Positions 6,119 to 14,352 of a stretch of 64,000 nt of DNA are shown piece by piece; positions within the stretch are counted from its first letter, which is position 1, and each line of letters starts with the position of its first letter. The stretch is from Actinomycetospora corticicola (GTDB lineage Bacteria > Actinomycetota > Actinomycetes > Mycobacteriales > Pseudonocardiaceae). Made by a program: the position numbers and the translations under genes. The stretch lies in contig NZ_JACCBN010000001.1 in NCBI RefSeq assembly GCF_013409505.1, forward strand, positions 3,906,001 to 3,970,000. The letters run 5' to 3'. The notes under the pieces were generated by a model. That model saw nothing but the letters and a program-made list of their open reading frames with translations. It made no database searches and was not told where the DNA came from.

Positions 6119-7650
6119 TCGCAGGTCAGGACCTGCCCGTACCGTGCGCTCAACCCGTGTTTGGAGTTGCCCGAACCGGTGGCCCCGACGCAGAGCCCGT
6201 GCGGTCCCATCCCCTCCTGGGCGGCCTCCTTGAGGTCGAGCTCCACCGGCTCGCCGTCCTCCCCCAGCCCGAACGGCACGCGGAGCCGGTCCCGCGGGGC
6301 GCGCGGCCGCCAGGCGGCGCCGACGTCGAAGGTGTCGGGCGTCCCGGGGACGCCGAGCAGGTCGAGCAGCCCCGGCGTCGTGGGCCCGGGCCCCTCGGGC
6401 GCGGAGGCGGGCGTGCGGCACGGCGCGAGCCGGCGGGCGAGGGCCTCGGCCTCCGGCTCGCGGAGCACGTCGGGCCGGCCGAACCACTCGACGCCGACGT
6501 CGGTGGCGGCCCCGATCCGGTCGGAGCCGGGCCGCTCCGGGTCGGGGGCCACCACGAGCCGCAGGCCCCGGCGCGCGACGAGGGTGTCGAGCCGCGCGCC
6601 GAGGTCGATCAGGGTGAGGCCGACGAGCCCCTCCTCGGCCGGGTCGTCCCCGGGCGCCGCGTCGTCGGCGACCACCCCGCCGTCGCAGACCACCACCACG
6701 TGCGGCGCGGTCGGCGCGGCACCGCGGCTGAACCGCGCCCGGTCGGCGAGCTCCGGGGCGAGCCACGCCCGGACGGTCGCCAGCGACGAGGCGATCATCC
6801 GCACCGGCCCGGCCCCGTCGTGCAGCCGCGGGTGCGCGACGTGCGGGAGCCACTTGACCCACTCCCAGTCCGCCCGCCGGTCCGCCCCGCAGACGACGGC
6901 GAGCCGGAGGTCGTCCGGCGAGTGGAACGTGACCAGCTGCGCGACCAGGGCCCGCGCCAGCGCCCGGCGCCGTTCCCGCCCGACGGGGCTCGCGTCCGGT
7001 CCGGTGACCGCCACCGCGGCGAAGGCGCGCAGCGAGACGGCCGTGGGGAGCGCCTCGACCACCGAGTGGGCGCGGACGAACCGGCGCAGCGCCGCCGTCG
7101 TCACCGGCTCCAGGTCGGTGACCGGGCCGGTCTGCGGCGGGACGAGCGCGGTGGCGAGGCGTTGGGCGCCGCGGCCGACCCGCACGTGGGCGAAGTCGGG
7201 GTCGCCCGGGCGGCGCTCCCAGGTGCGCGGCCCGCGGGCCAGCGCCACCAGCGCATCGGGATCCGGGTGGGTCCACTCCAGGCTCGCGCGCTGCTCGGCG
7301 GCCACCGCGCGGGTCCGGCGACGCACCTGCGCGAGGTAGCGCAGGTAGTCCGCGCGCTCGGCGTCGGCCTCGGCCCGCCGCTGCGCACCGCCGCGGGAGA
7401 AGCCGCCCGCCACCATCCCGAGGGTGGAGAGCGCGATCATCCCGCCGAACAGCCACGACGTCGGGTTGTCGATCCCGAGCACCACGACGAAGCCCACCGA
7501 GGCGAGCACCATCACCACCGGCAGCAGCCGGGCGAGCAGGCCCGCGGGCGCGACGCGCGGTTCCTCGGGCGGCGCCTCGAGCGCGAGCTCGCCGCCCGGC
7601 ATCACCGGCGCGGCCTCGCGCGGCCCGCGCCGGACGACCTGCGTGCCCAC
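6094..7650 (-). pseudogene. eccC: EccC, type VII secretion ATPase, truncated by the element
   Basis: Only the first 494 or so residues of EccC remain. EccC is the FtsK/SpoIIIE-like motor of ESX secretion, normally around 1300 residues with three ATPase domains. Two transmembrane helices lie at residues 43-60 and 66-83, followed by the cytosolic region up to the first P-loop. That motif reads GATGSGNS instead of GATGSGKS, and the protein ends 24 residues later in element-encoded sequence. No ATPase domain is complete, so the stub cannot power secretion. The start is GTG (7650) with GGAGGGG just upstream; TAGTAT at 7720-7725 (minus) is a possible -10. The C-terminal part should lie beyond the other end of the element. 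A dominant-negative effect through the membrane part is possible but unproven. Confidence 0.9.
6119..6180. other. Element-chromosome junction (att site) inside eccC
   Basis: Reading eccC on the minus strand, the P-loop codons run GGC GCC ACC GGT TCG GGC, and then AAC appears where a Lys codon is expected. After that the frame enters unrelated sequence and stops within 72 bases. Host similarity therefore ends at about 6167. Between the excisionase-like stop and the junction lies GCAGGTC-AG-GACCTGC (6121-6136), a perfect 7-bp inverted repeat that could bind a recombinase or directionality factor. Absence of a tRNA and position inside a coding gene favour a serine-type integrase; this is inference. 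The matching att half lies outside the window. Confidence 0.75.
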
Positions 7651-7789
7651 GCCCCTCCCCTCCGCGGCCGACCCGAGCGGATCTCCGTGTTCGCCCCACC
7701 GCGGGTCGGTGCGCTGGCCATACTAGGGAGCCGATCACCCGGTCGGGGACGAAACCGACAGGGTCGACGACGGAGGCGGAGGTGGCCCG

Positions 7790-9418
7790 GTGAGCACCGG
7801 CAACGGCCGCACGAGCACGCCGGTCCGGCCCGGCGGCCCCCCGGTGGCGGGCGCGACGGGCGGGGTGGCCGCCGTCGGAGTGCTCCCGGCCGTGCCCGAG
7901 CCCGTCGCCGCCGTCACCCGGGTGTCGGTGCTCGCCCCCACCACCCGGGTCGACCTGGCGCTGCCGGGTGACGTGCCGGTCGGCGAGCTGCTCCCGGTGC
8001 TGGTCGAGCTCACCGACGCCGACACCGCCCACCCGCGCCCCACCGCCCGCACCTCGGCCCACACCCCGCTCCGCAGTGCGGACCGGGCGGAGGCCACGGG
8101 CTGGACCCTCGCCCTGCTCGGGCAGGCCCCCGCCGACCCGCGGCACACGATCGACGAGCTCGGGGTCCTCGACGGGGACCAGCTCGTCCTGCGCCGCCGC
8201 GCGGACGCCGCCCCGGCCCCGCTCTACGACGATGTCGTCGACGCCCTGGCCGAGTTCCGGCCCGCGGGCTTCCGGCCGTGGGACGCGGGCTGGGCCCACC
8301 GCTGCGGCCTGATCGGCGGCGTCGTGGCCGGGACCACGCTGCTCGGGGCCCTGGTCGCCGCCGGCCGCGGGCCGGGCACGGCGGGCGGCGCGGTCACCGC
8401 GGGCGCCGCCGCCCTGGTCGCCCTCGCGGGCACCGTGCTCGCCGCGCTCGCCCCACGCCTGGCCCGCCGGGCCGGCCCGGCCGCCGTCCTGGTCGTCGTC
8501 GCCGCGGGCGCGGCGGCCGTGTGCGGCCTCGCGCTCGTCCCCGGCCCCGACGCCGCCCCGCTCACCGCCGGCCTCGGAGGCGCGCACCTGCTCGTCGCGT
8601 CCGCCCTCGCCCTGGTCGCGTCCGGCACCGTCCTGCTCGCGGCACCGCGGACCGACCGGGTGGCGCTCGCCGTCGGCACCGGGCTCGCGACGGCGGCGGC
8701 GCTCGGCACGGCCACCGGAGCGGTCACCACCGTCGCCGGGGCGGTCGCCGGGGCTCGCGGTGCGGGCCCCGTCGAGGCCGCGGCGGTCGCCGCCGGTGCC
8801 GGCGCGCTCGCCCTCGTCGCCCTGTCCGTGCTGCCCCGCCTGGCCGTCCTGCTCGCGCGGCTCCCGCTGCCGGAGGTGCCGCTGTCGGCGGCCGACGCCG
8901 ACCCCGGTGGTGGATCCGACGCCGCGCCGGGCGATCCGGCCGCGCTCGACCGACGGGCGGACCGCGCGCACGCGGTGCTGACCGGGCTCGCCGGGGGCAC
9001 GGTCGCCGTCCTCGTCGTCGCGGTGGCGGTCCTCGGACTCGCGCCGGCGCCCGGCTGGCGCGGCACCACCGGGGCCGTCCTCGGGGTGCTGCTCGTGGTC
9101 CTGGTCGCGCTGCGCTCGCGCAGCTACGCCAACGCCGTCCCGGCGGTGGTCCTGCTGCTCGGGGCGCTCACCGGGGCCGCGACGATCGGCGTCGGAGCGG
9201 TCGCCGCCGCGGCACCGGGGGCCGCGCGGCTCGGGATCGGCCTCGCGGCCGCCGTGGTCGGGGCGGCCGTCGTGCTGCTCGGCGCGATCGGCCCCCGACG
9301 CCGGGCCGCCCCCGGCCTCCGGCGCGCCGTGGACCTGGCGGAGGGGGTCGCGATCGCGGCCGTCGTCCCGCTCGCCTGTGCGGTCGCCGACCTGTTCGCG
9401 GTGGTGCGGCTGCTGTGA
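7790..9418 (+). CDS. eccD: EccD, type VII secretion membrane protein
   Basis: A 542-residue protein. After a proline-rich lead, residues about 40-125 form the ubiquitin-like domain typical of EccD (VSVLAPTTRVDLALPGDVPV through VLDGDQLVL). A linker and about eleven Ala/Val/Leu-rich transmembrane helices then run to the C-terminus. EccD dimers form the membrane vestibule of the ESX complex around EccB, EccC and EccE. The start is GTG 7790 with GGAGG about eight bases upstream. It is divergent from eccC across 139 bases and is GTGA-coupled to mycP. The gene appears intact. Confidence 0.9.
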   Translation: MSTGNGRTSTPVRPGGPPVAGATGGVAAVGVLPAVPEPVAAVTRVSVLAPTTRVDLALPGDVPVGELLPVLVELTDADTAHPRPTARTSAHTPLRSADRAEATGWTLALLGQAPADPRHTIDELGVLDGDQLVLRRRADAAPAPLYDDVVDALAEFRPAGFRPWDAGWAHRCGLIGGVVAGTTLLGALVAAGRGPGTAGGAVTAGAAALVALAGTVLAALAPRLARRAGPAAVLVVVAAGAAAVCGLALVPGPDAAPLTAGLGGAHLLVASALALVASGTVLLAAPRTDRVALAVGTGLATAAALGTATGAVTTVAGAVAGARGAGPVEAAAVAAGAGALALVALSVLPRLAVLLARLPLPEVPLSAADADPGGGSDAAPGDPAALDRRADRAHAVLTGLAGGTVAVLVVAVAVLGLAPAPGWRGTTGAVLGVLLVVLVALRSRSYANAVPAVVLLLGALTGAATIGVGAVAAAAPGAARLGIGLAAAVVGAAVVLLGAIGPRRRAAPGLRRAVDLAEGVAIAAVVPLACAVADLFAVVRLL

Positions 9419-10737
9419 CCGCGAGGGGCCTCACCCGCGTCGTGCTCGGCGCGGTCCTGACGGCGGGGCTGCTCGCCCCCGCCGTCCCGGCCGTGGCCGG
9501 ACCCGGCGTCGGGACCGCGATCCCGGTCGCCCCGCCGCCGCTCCCCGCCGCGGACGCCGGGGCCCTCGCGGCGCTCCCGCGGGCGCCCGACGCCCTGCCC
9601 GGCCTGGCCCCGCTCGGGCCCTGCCCGGCCGGCGTGGCGCCCGGCCCGCTCGACGCCCTGTCCGGCGAGCCCGACGCCGTGCCGGGCGCGAGCGGGGACG
9701 GGGTGCTGGTCGCGGTCGTCGACTCCGGAGTCGCCGCCCACCCGCGGCTCAGCGGCGGGGTCGTGGACGGTGGGGACTTCGTGGCCGCCCGGTCGGCGCG
9801 CAGCGACTGCGACGGGCACGGCACCGCGGTCGCGGGGGTCGTGGCCGCCGCCCCCGGCCCGGACGACGGCGTGGTCGGCGTCGCGCCCGGCGCCCGCGTC
9901 CTGGCCGTCCGCGCCGACACCGCCTGGTACCGCACCGACACCGGGGGCGCCGGTGACGAGGCCGTCCTGGCCCGGGCCGTGCGCGCGGCCGCGTCGGTCC
10001 CGGGGGTGCGGGTGCTGACGCTCGCGATCGCGGCCTGCCGTCCGGCCGCGGCGCTGATCGGCGGCGCCGGGTCCGCGGTCGGCGCGCTGCGGGCGGCGGT
10101 GGCCGACGCCGCCGCGCGGGACGTCGTGGTCGTCGCCGCCGCGGGCAACGTCGGGCCCGCCTGCCCGGCCAACGACCCCGCCGGTGCGGCGCAGCGGGTG
10201 GTGACGGTGCCGGTCCCGGCGTGGTTCGGTCTCGACCCGGAGGAGGTGCTCACCGTCGGCGCCCTCGACGACGGCGGCACCCCGGACCCGTCGTCGCTGG
10301 CCGGGCCGTGGGTCGGGATCGCGGCGCCGGGGCGCGTGCCCGCGGCCCTCGACGCGCGGTCGGCCGGTCTCACCGCCGACCTCACGCTGCCCGGTTCGGC
10401 ACCGGGACCCGTCGTCGGGACGAGCTTCGCCGCAGCCCGCGTGGCGGGCGCCGCGGCGCTGCTGCGCGCACGCTTCCCCACGCTGCCCGCCCCCGCGGTC
10501 GTCGCGCGGCTGCGGGACACGGCCGCGCCGGTGGTCGGGGCCGCACCCGTCGCGGTCGGCGCGGGCGCGCTCGACGTCGCCGCCGCCCTCGCCGGGACCC
10601 GACCGGCCGCTCCCGCCCCGATACCGGCGCCGCCCCCGGCGACGGTCGGCCCGCTGCCGGCGGTCGCGGGCGGCGTGGCCGTCCTCCTCGCGGTGGTCCT
10701 CGCCGGGCTCGTCGTCCGCCGCCGGAGGCGGTCGTGA
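9415..10737 (+). CDS. mycP: Mycosin MycP, subtilisin-like protease of type VII secretion
   Basis: A 440-residue S8 serine protease anchored outside the membrane. A signal peptide covers residues 1-28 (LGAVLTAGLLAPAVPAVAG). The triad is Asp103 (VVDSG), His135 (DCDGHGTAVAG) and Ser337 (VVGTSFAAARV), with the oxyanion Asn245 in AAAGN. A proline-rich stretch leads to a C-terminal transmembrane helix (VAGGVAVLLAVVLAGLVV) and a basic anchor RRRRRS. The two cysteines Cys132 and Cys207 fit mycosin disulphides. Mycosins process some ESX substrates and stabilise the machine. The GTG start overlaps the eccD stop; upstream in-frame sequence is only the eccD shadow. All catalytic residues are present. Confidence 0.92.
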   Translation: MTARGLTRVVLGAVLTAGLLAPAVPAVAGPGVGTAIPVAPPPLPAADAGALAALPRAPDALPGLAPLGPCPAGVAPGPLDALSGEPDAVPGASGDGVLVAVVDSGVAAHPRLSGGVVDGGDFVAARSARSDCDGHGTAVAGVVAAAPGPDDGVVGVAPGARVLAVRADTAWYRTDTGGAGDEAVLARAVRAAASVPGVRVLTLAIAACRPAAALIGGAGSAVGALRAAVADAAARDVVVVAAAGNVGPACPANDPAGAAQRVVTVPVPAWFGLDPEEVLTVGALDDGGTPDPSSLAGPWVGIAAPGRVPAALDARSAGLTADLTLPGSAPGPVVGTSFAAARVAGAAALLRARFPTLPAPAVVARLRDTAAPVVGAAPVAVGAGALDVAAALAGTRPAAPAPIPAPPPATVGPLPAVAGGVAVLLAVVLAGLVVRRRRRS

Positions 10738-11882
10738 GCAGCCGCCCCGGGGAACCGGCGCTCGGCCCGGTGCCCCTCACCGGCGTGCTGCTCGCGGAGC
10801 TCGGCCTCGTCCTCGCCCTGGGGCTCCTCGCGACCGGCGCCGGGCTCCCCCTCGCCGGGATCGTCCTCTCGCTGGCCCTCGTCGCGGGCCTGGTCCGCGT
10901 GCGCGGGGAACTGCTCGGCACCTGGGCGGTGCTCGCGCTGCGCCACCGCGCCCGCCCGCGGGAGGTCCCGGGCGCCGATCCCGACGACGGGCTCGGGCTG
11001 TCCGCCCTCGACGCGGCCCTCGGTCCGCTCGACGTCGTCGACGCGCTGGACCACGACGGGCGCGCGGTGGCACTGCTGGGCGGGATGGACGGCGCGTGGA
11101 GCGCCGTGCTCGCCCCCGACCCCGACGGGCTGCCGCTGGTCCTCGACCCGCCCGACGACGGGTCCGGCGGCCTCCCCGTGGGGGCGTTGGCGGCCGCGTT
11201 GTCCGACCGCGGGGTGGTGCTCGACGCGCTCACCGTGGTGCGGCACGTCCGCCCCGGCGCCGCCGACGGACCGGCCCGGGCCGCGCACCGCGAGGTCCTC
11301 GGGCCGCTGTCGGACGCCGCGCACCGGAGTCTGTGGCTGGTGGTGCGGTTCGACCCGCAGCGCTGTCCCGACGCGGTGGCCGACCGGGGTGGCGGTGTGC
11401 TCGGGGCGCGCCGGGCGCTGGTCGGGGCACTGGCGCGCATCGGCCGTGTCCTCGCCGACCACGGCACGCCCGTCCGTCCCCTCGACCGCGCCGACGTGCG
11501 CGAGGCGGTCGCCGTGGCGGCCGGCGCCGATCTCGACCGCACCGCCGGGGGTGTGCAGGAGCGGTGGGACGCCGTGGTCCTCGGGGAGGTCGGCCACGCC
11601 ACCTGGGCGGCGACCTCGCTCGGCCCCGCGCTCGACCTCGACGCGCTCGTCGCACCCGACGCGGTCTCGACCGTCGCGCTCGCCCTGGTCGCCGCGGACG
11701 AGCCGGGCGAGGTGGGCCTCGACCTGCACGTCCGCGTCACCGGGCTCGGCCCGACCGACGTCGTCGCGGCCGGTCGCGAGCTGGTCGCCGCCGCCCGCGC
11801 CCACGGCGTGCACCTCGAGCCGTTGCACGGCCGACAGTCCGCCGGTCTGCGCGCGACCCTGCCCGGCGGCGGTCCCGGGTGA
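10734..11882 (+). CDS. eccE: EccE-like type VII secretion component
   Basis: A 382-residue protein with two N-terminal transmembrane helices (about residues 14-55, LLAELGLVLALGLLATGAGL and following) and a large domain with the EccE pattern (SLWLVVRFDPQRCPDAVADR, followed by a Gly/Arg-rich helix). EccE sits at the periphery of the ESX membrane complex. The GTG start overlaps the mycP stop as GTGA, and the next gene is coupled the same way. Assignment rests on topology, length and operon position; the sequence is divergent, so subfamily is not claimed. Confidence 0.78.
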   Translation: MSSRPGEPALGPVPLTGVLLAELGLVLALGLLATGAGLPLAGIVLSLALVAGLVRVRGELLGTWAVLALRHRARPREVPGADPDDGLGLSALDAALGPLDVVDALDHDGRAVALLGGMDGAWSAVLAPDPDGLPLVLDPPDDGSGGLPVGALAAALSDRGVVLDALTVVRHVRPGAADGPARAAHREVLGPLSDAAHRSLWLVVRFDPQRCPDAVADRGGGVLGARRALVGALARIGRVLADHGTPVRPLDRADVREAVAVAAGADLDRTAGGVQERWDAVVLGEVGHATWAATSLGPALDLDALVAPDAVSTVALALVAADEPGEVGLDLHVRVTGLGPTDVVAAGRELVAAARAHGVHLEPLHGRQSAGLRATLPGGGPG

Positions 11883-12592
11883 CCCGCCGCGCGTCCGCCC
11901 GGCGCCCGCCCGCCCTCCGGCTGCCCGTGGACGCCCTCGACGGCGTGCGCGTGCCGATCACCCCTGCCGGGGTCGTGCTCGGGGCCGACCCGTCCGGGGC
12001 GCCGGTCCCGCTCGCCGTCCTGCGCCCGGTGCCGACCCGCATCGTCGTCCTCGGCGCGCTCCACCTGGCCCGGCAGATCGCCCTGCGCACGGTCGCCCAG
12101 GGGGCCCGGCTCGTCGTCACCACCGGCCGGGCGGCGGCGTGGGAGCCGATCGCGCGCGCCGCCGCCGACCCGGGCCGCGTGCACGTCGGTGCCGGACCCG
12201 CGGACGAGCTGCCCGGGGAGGAGCCCGACCTGCACCCCGGGGACACCGACGCCCTGCTCACCGTGCGGGACCGGGGCGCCACCCCGTCCGGACCGGACCC
12301 GTCGGCCGGGCCGGGCGGTCCCTGGCGGACCACCCTGCTGGTGCTGCCCGCCCTCACACCGGCCGTGGCCGACGCCGCCGACGACGCGGACGTCGTGCTC
12401 CTCGGGCGGATGCCCCCGCAGGAGGCGGACCTCGCCACCCGGCTGTGGCGGCTGTCCGAGCCGATGGCCGAGTCCCTGCGGACGCTGCCCGACCACGGCG
12501 TCGTCGCGCTCGGCCGCAACCTCTGGCGTCGCCTCGACCTCGTCACCGCCGACCGGGAGACCGCCGTCCTCGGACCGGTACGCCGGGCCTGA
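11879..12592 (+). CDS. Uncharacterised ESX-locus protein (237 aa)
   Basis: A soluble protein with no transmembrane helix. It contains LPVDALDGVRVPITPAGVVL, a strand-rich middle with PTRIVVLGALHLARQIALR, and a C-terminal segment VVALGRNLWRRLDLVTADRE. The pattern VVLGALHLARQIALRTVAQG and RLVVTTGR suggests a Rossmann-like or degenerate P-loop core without a usable Walker A motif. It is GTGA-coupled to eccE and is the last gene of the operon, nine bases from the convergent truA stop. I know similar genes as accessories of actinobacterial ESX loci only by position; the function is unknown. Confidence 0.6.
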   Translation: MTRRASARRPPALRLPVDALDGVRVPITPAGVVLGADPSGAPVPLAVLRPVPTRIVVLGALHLARQIALRTVAQGARLVVTTGRAAAWEPIARAAADPGRVHVGAGPADELPGEEPDLHPGDTDALLTVRDRGATPSGPDPSAGPGGPWRTTLLVLPALTPAVADAADDADVVLLGRMPPQEADLATRLWRLSEPMAESLRTLPDHGVVALGRNLWRRLDLVTADRETAVLGPVRRA

Positions 12593-12601
12593 CCCCGGGC
12601 G

Positions 12602-13453
12602 TCAGCGGTCGAGGGTGCGGACCGCCCGGGTGGTGGCCGCCCGGGCCGCCAGGGACCCGTCGTCGGGATAGTCGACCCCGACCAGCCGCAGCCCGTGGGC
12701 CGCGACGACGTGGATCTCCGAGGACCGCCGCTCCGCGGTGAGCAGGCCGGCCGGCCAGTCCACGGGGCGGCGCCCCTCCCCGACCGCCAGCAGGGCACCG
12801 ACCACGGACCGCACCATGGAATGGCAGAAGGCGTCCGCCGACAGCCGGACCTCCACGACGTCGCGCTCGTCGCGGCACGGGTGCCAGGTGAGGCGCTGCA
12901 GCTCGCGGATGGTGGTCGCGCCGGCGCGGGGACGGCAGAACGCGGCGAAGTCGTGCTCGCCGAGCAGGGACCGTCCCGCCTCGTCCATCGCGGCCACGTC
13001 GAGCGGGCGCGGCCACCGCAGGGTGTCACGGGCCCGCAGCGGCTCCGGGCCGGACGGCGCGGTGCAGACGCGGTAGGCGTAGTGCCGGCGGACGGCCGAG
13101 AAGCGGGCGTCGAACCCGGCGGGCGCGGGCGCGGCGCGGTGGACCCGGACGTCGGGCGGCAGCATGCGGGCCAGCCGACGGACCATGCCGTCGGGCACCG
13201 TCCCGTCGGCCGCGAGCAGGGCGCTGCCGGGGGTCACGTCGGTGTGGACGACCTGCGCGTCGGCGTGCACACCCGCGTCGGTCCGCCCGGCGACCGTGAG
13301 CGCCACCGGCTCCCGGGCGAGCACCGCGAGGGTCTCCTCGAGCACGCCCTGCACGGTGCGCAGCTCCGGCTGCCGGGCCCACCCGGCGAAGTCCGTGCCG
13401 TCGTAGGCCAGGTCGATCCGCAGCCGCACCGGTGGCACCGACGGCAGGGACAC
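12602..13453 (-). CDS. truA: tRNA pseudouridine(38-40) synthase TruA
   Basis: A 283-residue TruA. The catalytic Asp59 is in the family motif GRTDAGVHA, preceded by the N-terminal strand [17 protein letters not shown]. The C-terminal RNA-binding signatures [19 protein letters not shown] and the [10 protein letters not shown] segment are present. It isomerises uridines in the anticodon stem-loop of several tRNAs. The gene follows rplQ after a strong stem-loop, the usual actinobacterial order. There is nothing unusual except convergence with the ESX operon. Confidence 0.95.
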   Translation of the reverse strand: MSLPSVPPVRLRIDLAYDGTDFAGWARQPELRTVQGVLEETLAVLAREPVALTVAGRTDAGVHADAQVVHTDVTPGSALLAADGTVPDGMVRRLARMLPPDVRVHRAAPAPAGFDARFSAVRRHYAYRVCTAPSGPEPLRARDTLRWPRPLDVAAMDEAGRSLLGEHDFAAFCRPRAGATTIRELQRLTWHPCRDERDVVEVRLSADAFCHSMVRSVVGALLAVGEGRRPVDWPAGLLTAERRSSEIHVVAAHGLRLVGVDYPDDGSLAARAATTRAVRTLDR

Positions 13454-13456
13454 CGC

Positions 13457-13486
13457 GGGCCCGCCGTCGTGGTCGACGGCGGGCCC
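13457..13486 (-). terminator. Stem-loop after rplQ
   Basis: GGGCCCGCCGTC and GACGGCGGGCCC form a perfect 12-bp stem with a six-base loop, just after the rplQ stop and at the truA start. No U tract follows, so it may be partial, leaving truA co-transcribed in part. Confidence 0.6.
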
Positions 13487-13515
13487 GGGGTGGTCGTGCT
13501 CGGGAGCGGGTCCGG

Positions 13516-14250
13516 TCAGGACTCGTCCTTCGTGTCGGTCGAGAGACCCGCGGCGTCCGCGGCGTTCTCCGCCATCGGCTCCGGGACCTCGTCGGCCGCG
13601 GTGTCCGTGGACTCGTCCGAGCCGGTCGTCGCCCCGGAACCGCCGCCGACCTCGGTCGTCGTCGCGGAGGAACCGGACTCCGCCTCGGCGGTCGTCGCCT
13701 CCTCAGCCAGCACCGGGGTGTCGGTGTCGGTCCCGACGGCCTCCTCGGCCGCGGCACCGTCCGCCGTGGAGTCCTGCGACTCGGCGGCCGCGATCGTCGC
13801 GGCGGTGGCCGCCGCACCGGTGGCCGGCGCGCCGACCTCGGTGCTCCGGGCCGCCGCCGACCGGGTGGCCGCCGACGCCTCGGTGGAGGCCAGCTTCTCG
13901 TTGACCAGCTCGATGATGGCCATCGGCGCGTTGTCACCCTTGCGGGGCAGCGTCTTGATGATCCGGGTGTAGCCACCGGGCCGGTCGGCGAAGAACGGGC
14001 CGATCTCGGCCATCAGGCGGTGCACGACGTCCTTGTCGCGGATCTGCTGGGAGATCTCGCGACGGTTGTGCAGGTCGCCCTTCTTCGCCTTCGTGATGAG
14101 GCGCTCGGCGTACGGGCGCAGGCGCTCGGCCTTGGCCCGGGTGGTGTGGATCCGGCCGTGCGTGAAGAGGGACGTGGCCAGGTTGGCCAGCATCAGCTTC
14201 TGGTGCGCGGGGGATCCGCCGAGGCGGGGGCCCTTCGTGGGCTGGGGCAT
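13516..14250 (-). CDS. rplQ: Ribosomal protein bL17 with long acidic tail
   Basis: Residues 1-125 are a normal bL17 ([59 protein letters not shown]). The remaining 120 or so residues are low-complexity Ala, Ser, Thr, Glu and Asp, ending DTKDES. Bacterial L17 is usually about 120-130 residues; actinobacteria often carry some tail, but this one doubles the protein. The tail should be disordered and protrude from the large subunit near the exit tunnel side. Start is ATG 14250. It follows rpoA across a stem-loop. Confidence 0.95.
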   Translation of the reverse strand: MPQPTKGPRLGGSPAHQKLMLANLATSLFTHGRIHTTRAKAERLRPYAERLITKAKKGDLHNRREISQQIRDKDVVHRLMAEIGPFFADRPGGYTRIIKTLPRKGDNAPMAIIELVNEKLASTEASAATRSAAARSTEVGAPATGAAATAATIAAAESQDSTADGAAAEEAVGTDTDTPVLAEEATTAEAESGSSATTTEVGGGSGATTGSDESTDTAADEVPEPMAENAADAAGLSTDTKDES

Positions 14251-14277
14251 TCTCGTGCTCCTGTCTCAGGCGCCTTT

Positions 14278-14307
14278 CCTCCCCGGCCCGCGTGCGGGCC
14301 GGGGAGG
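14278..14307. terminator. Thirteen-bp stem between rpoA and rplQ
   Basis: CCTCCCCGGCCCG pairs with CGGGCCGGGGAGG around CGTG. Lying inside the alpha operon, it more likely attenuates or protects an RNA end than stops all transcription. Confidence 0.5.
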
Positions 14308-14352
14308 GGGCAGTACGTCAGAGCTCTCGGGACTCCGGAGCTGCTGTGCTCG

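Noticed and set aside
6140-6180. Sequencing error or simple frameshift as the cause of the eccC break
   Set aside because: The downstream sequence has no EccC similarity in any frame and belongs to a compositionally different gene block.
6086-8971. A 961-codon minus frame over eccD and eccC
   Set aside because: It is low-complexity Arg/Gly sequence and crosses two well-supported genes in other frames.
8278-9414. N-terminal extension of mycP by 380 codons
   Set aside because: The extension is an out-of-frame shadow of eccD. The real start is the GTG overlapping the eccD stop, followed at once by a signal peptide.
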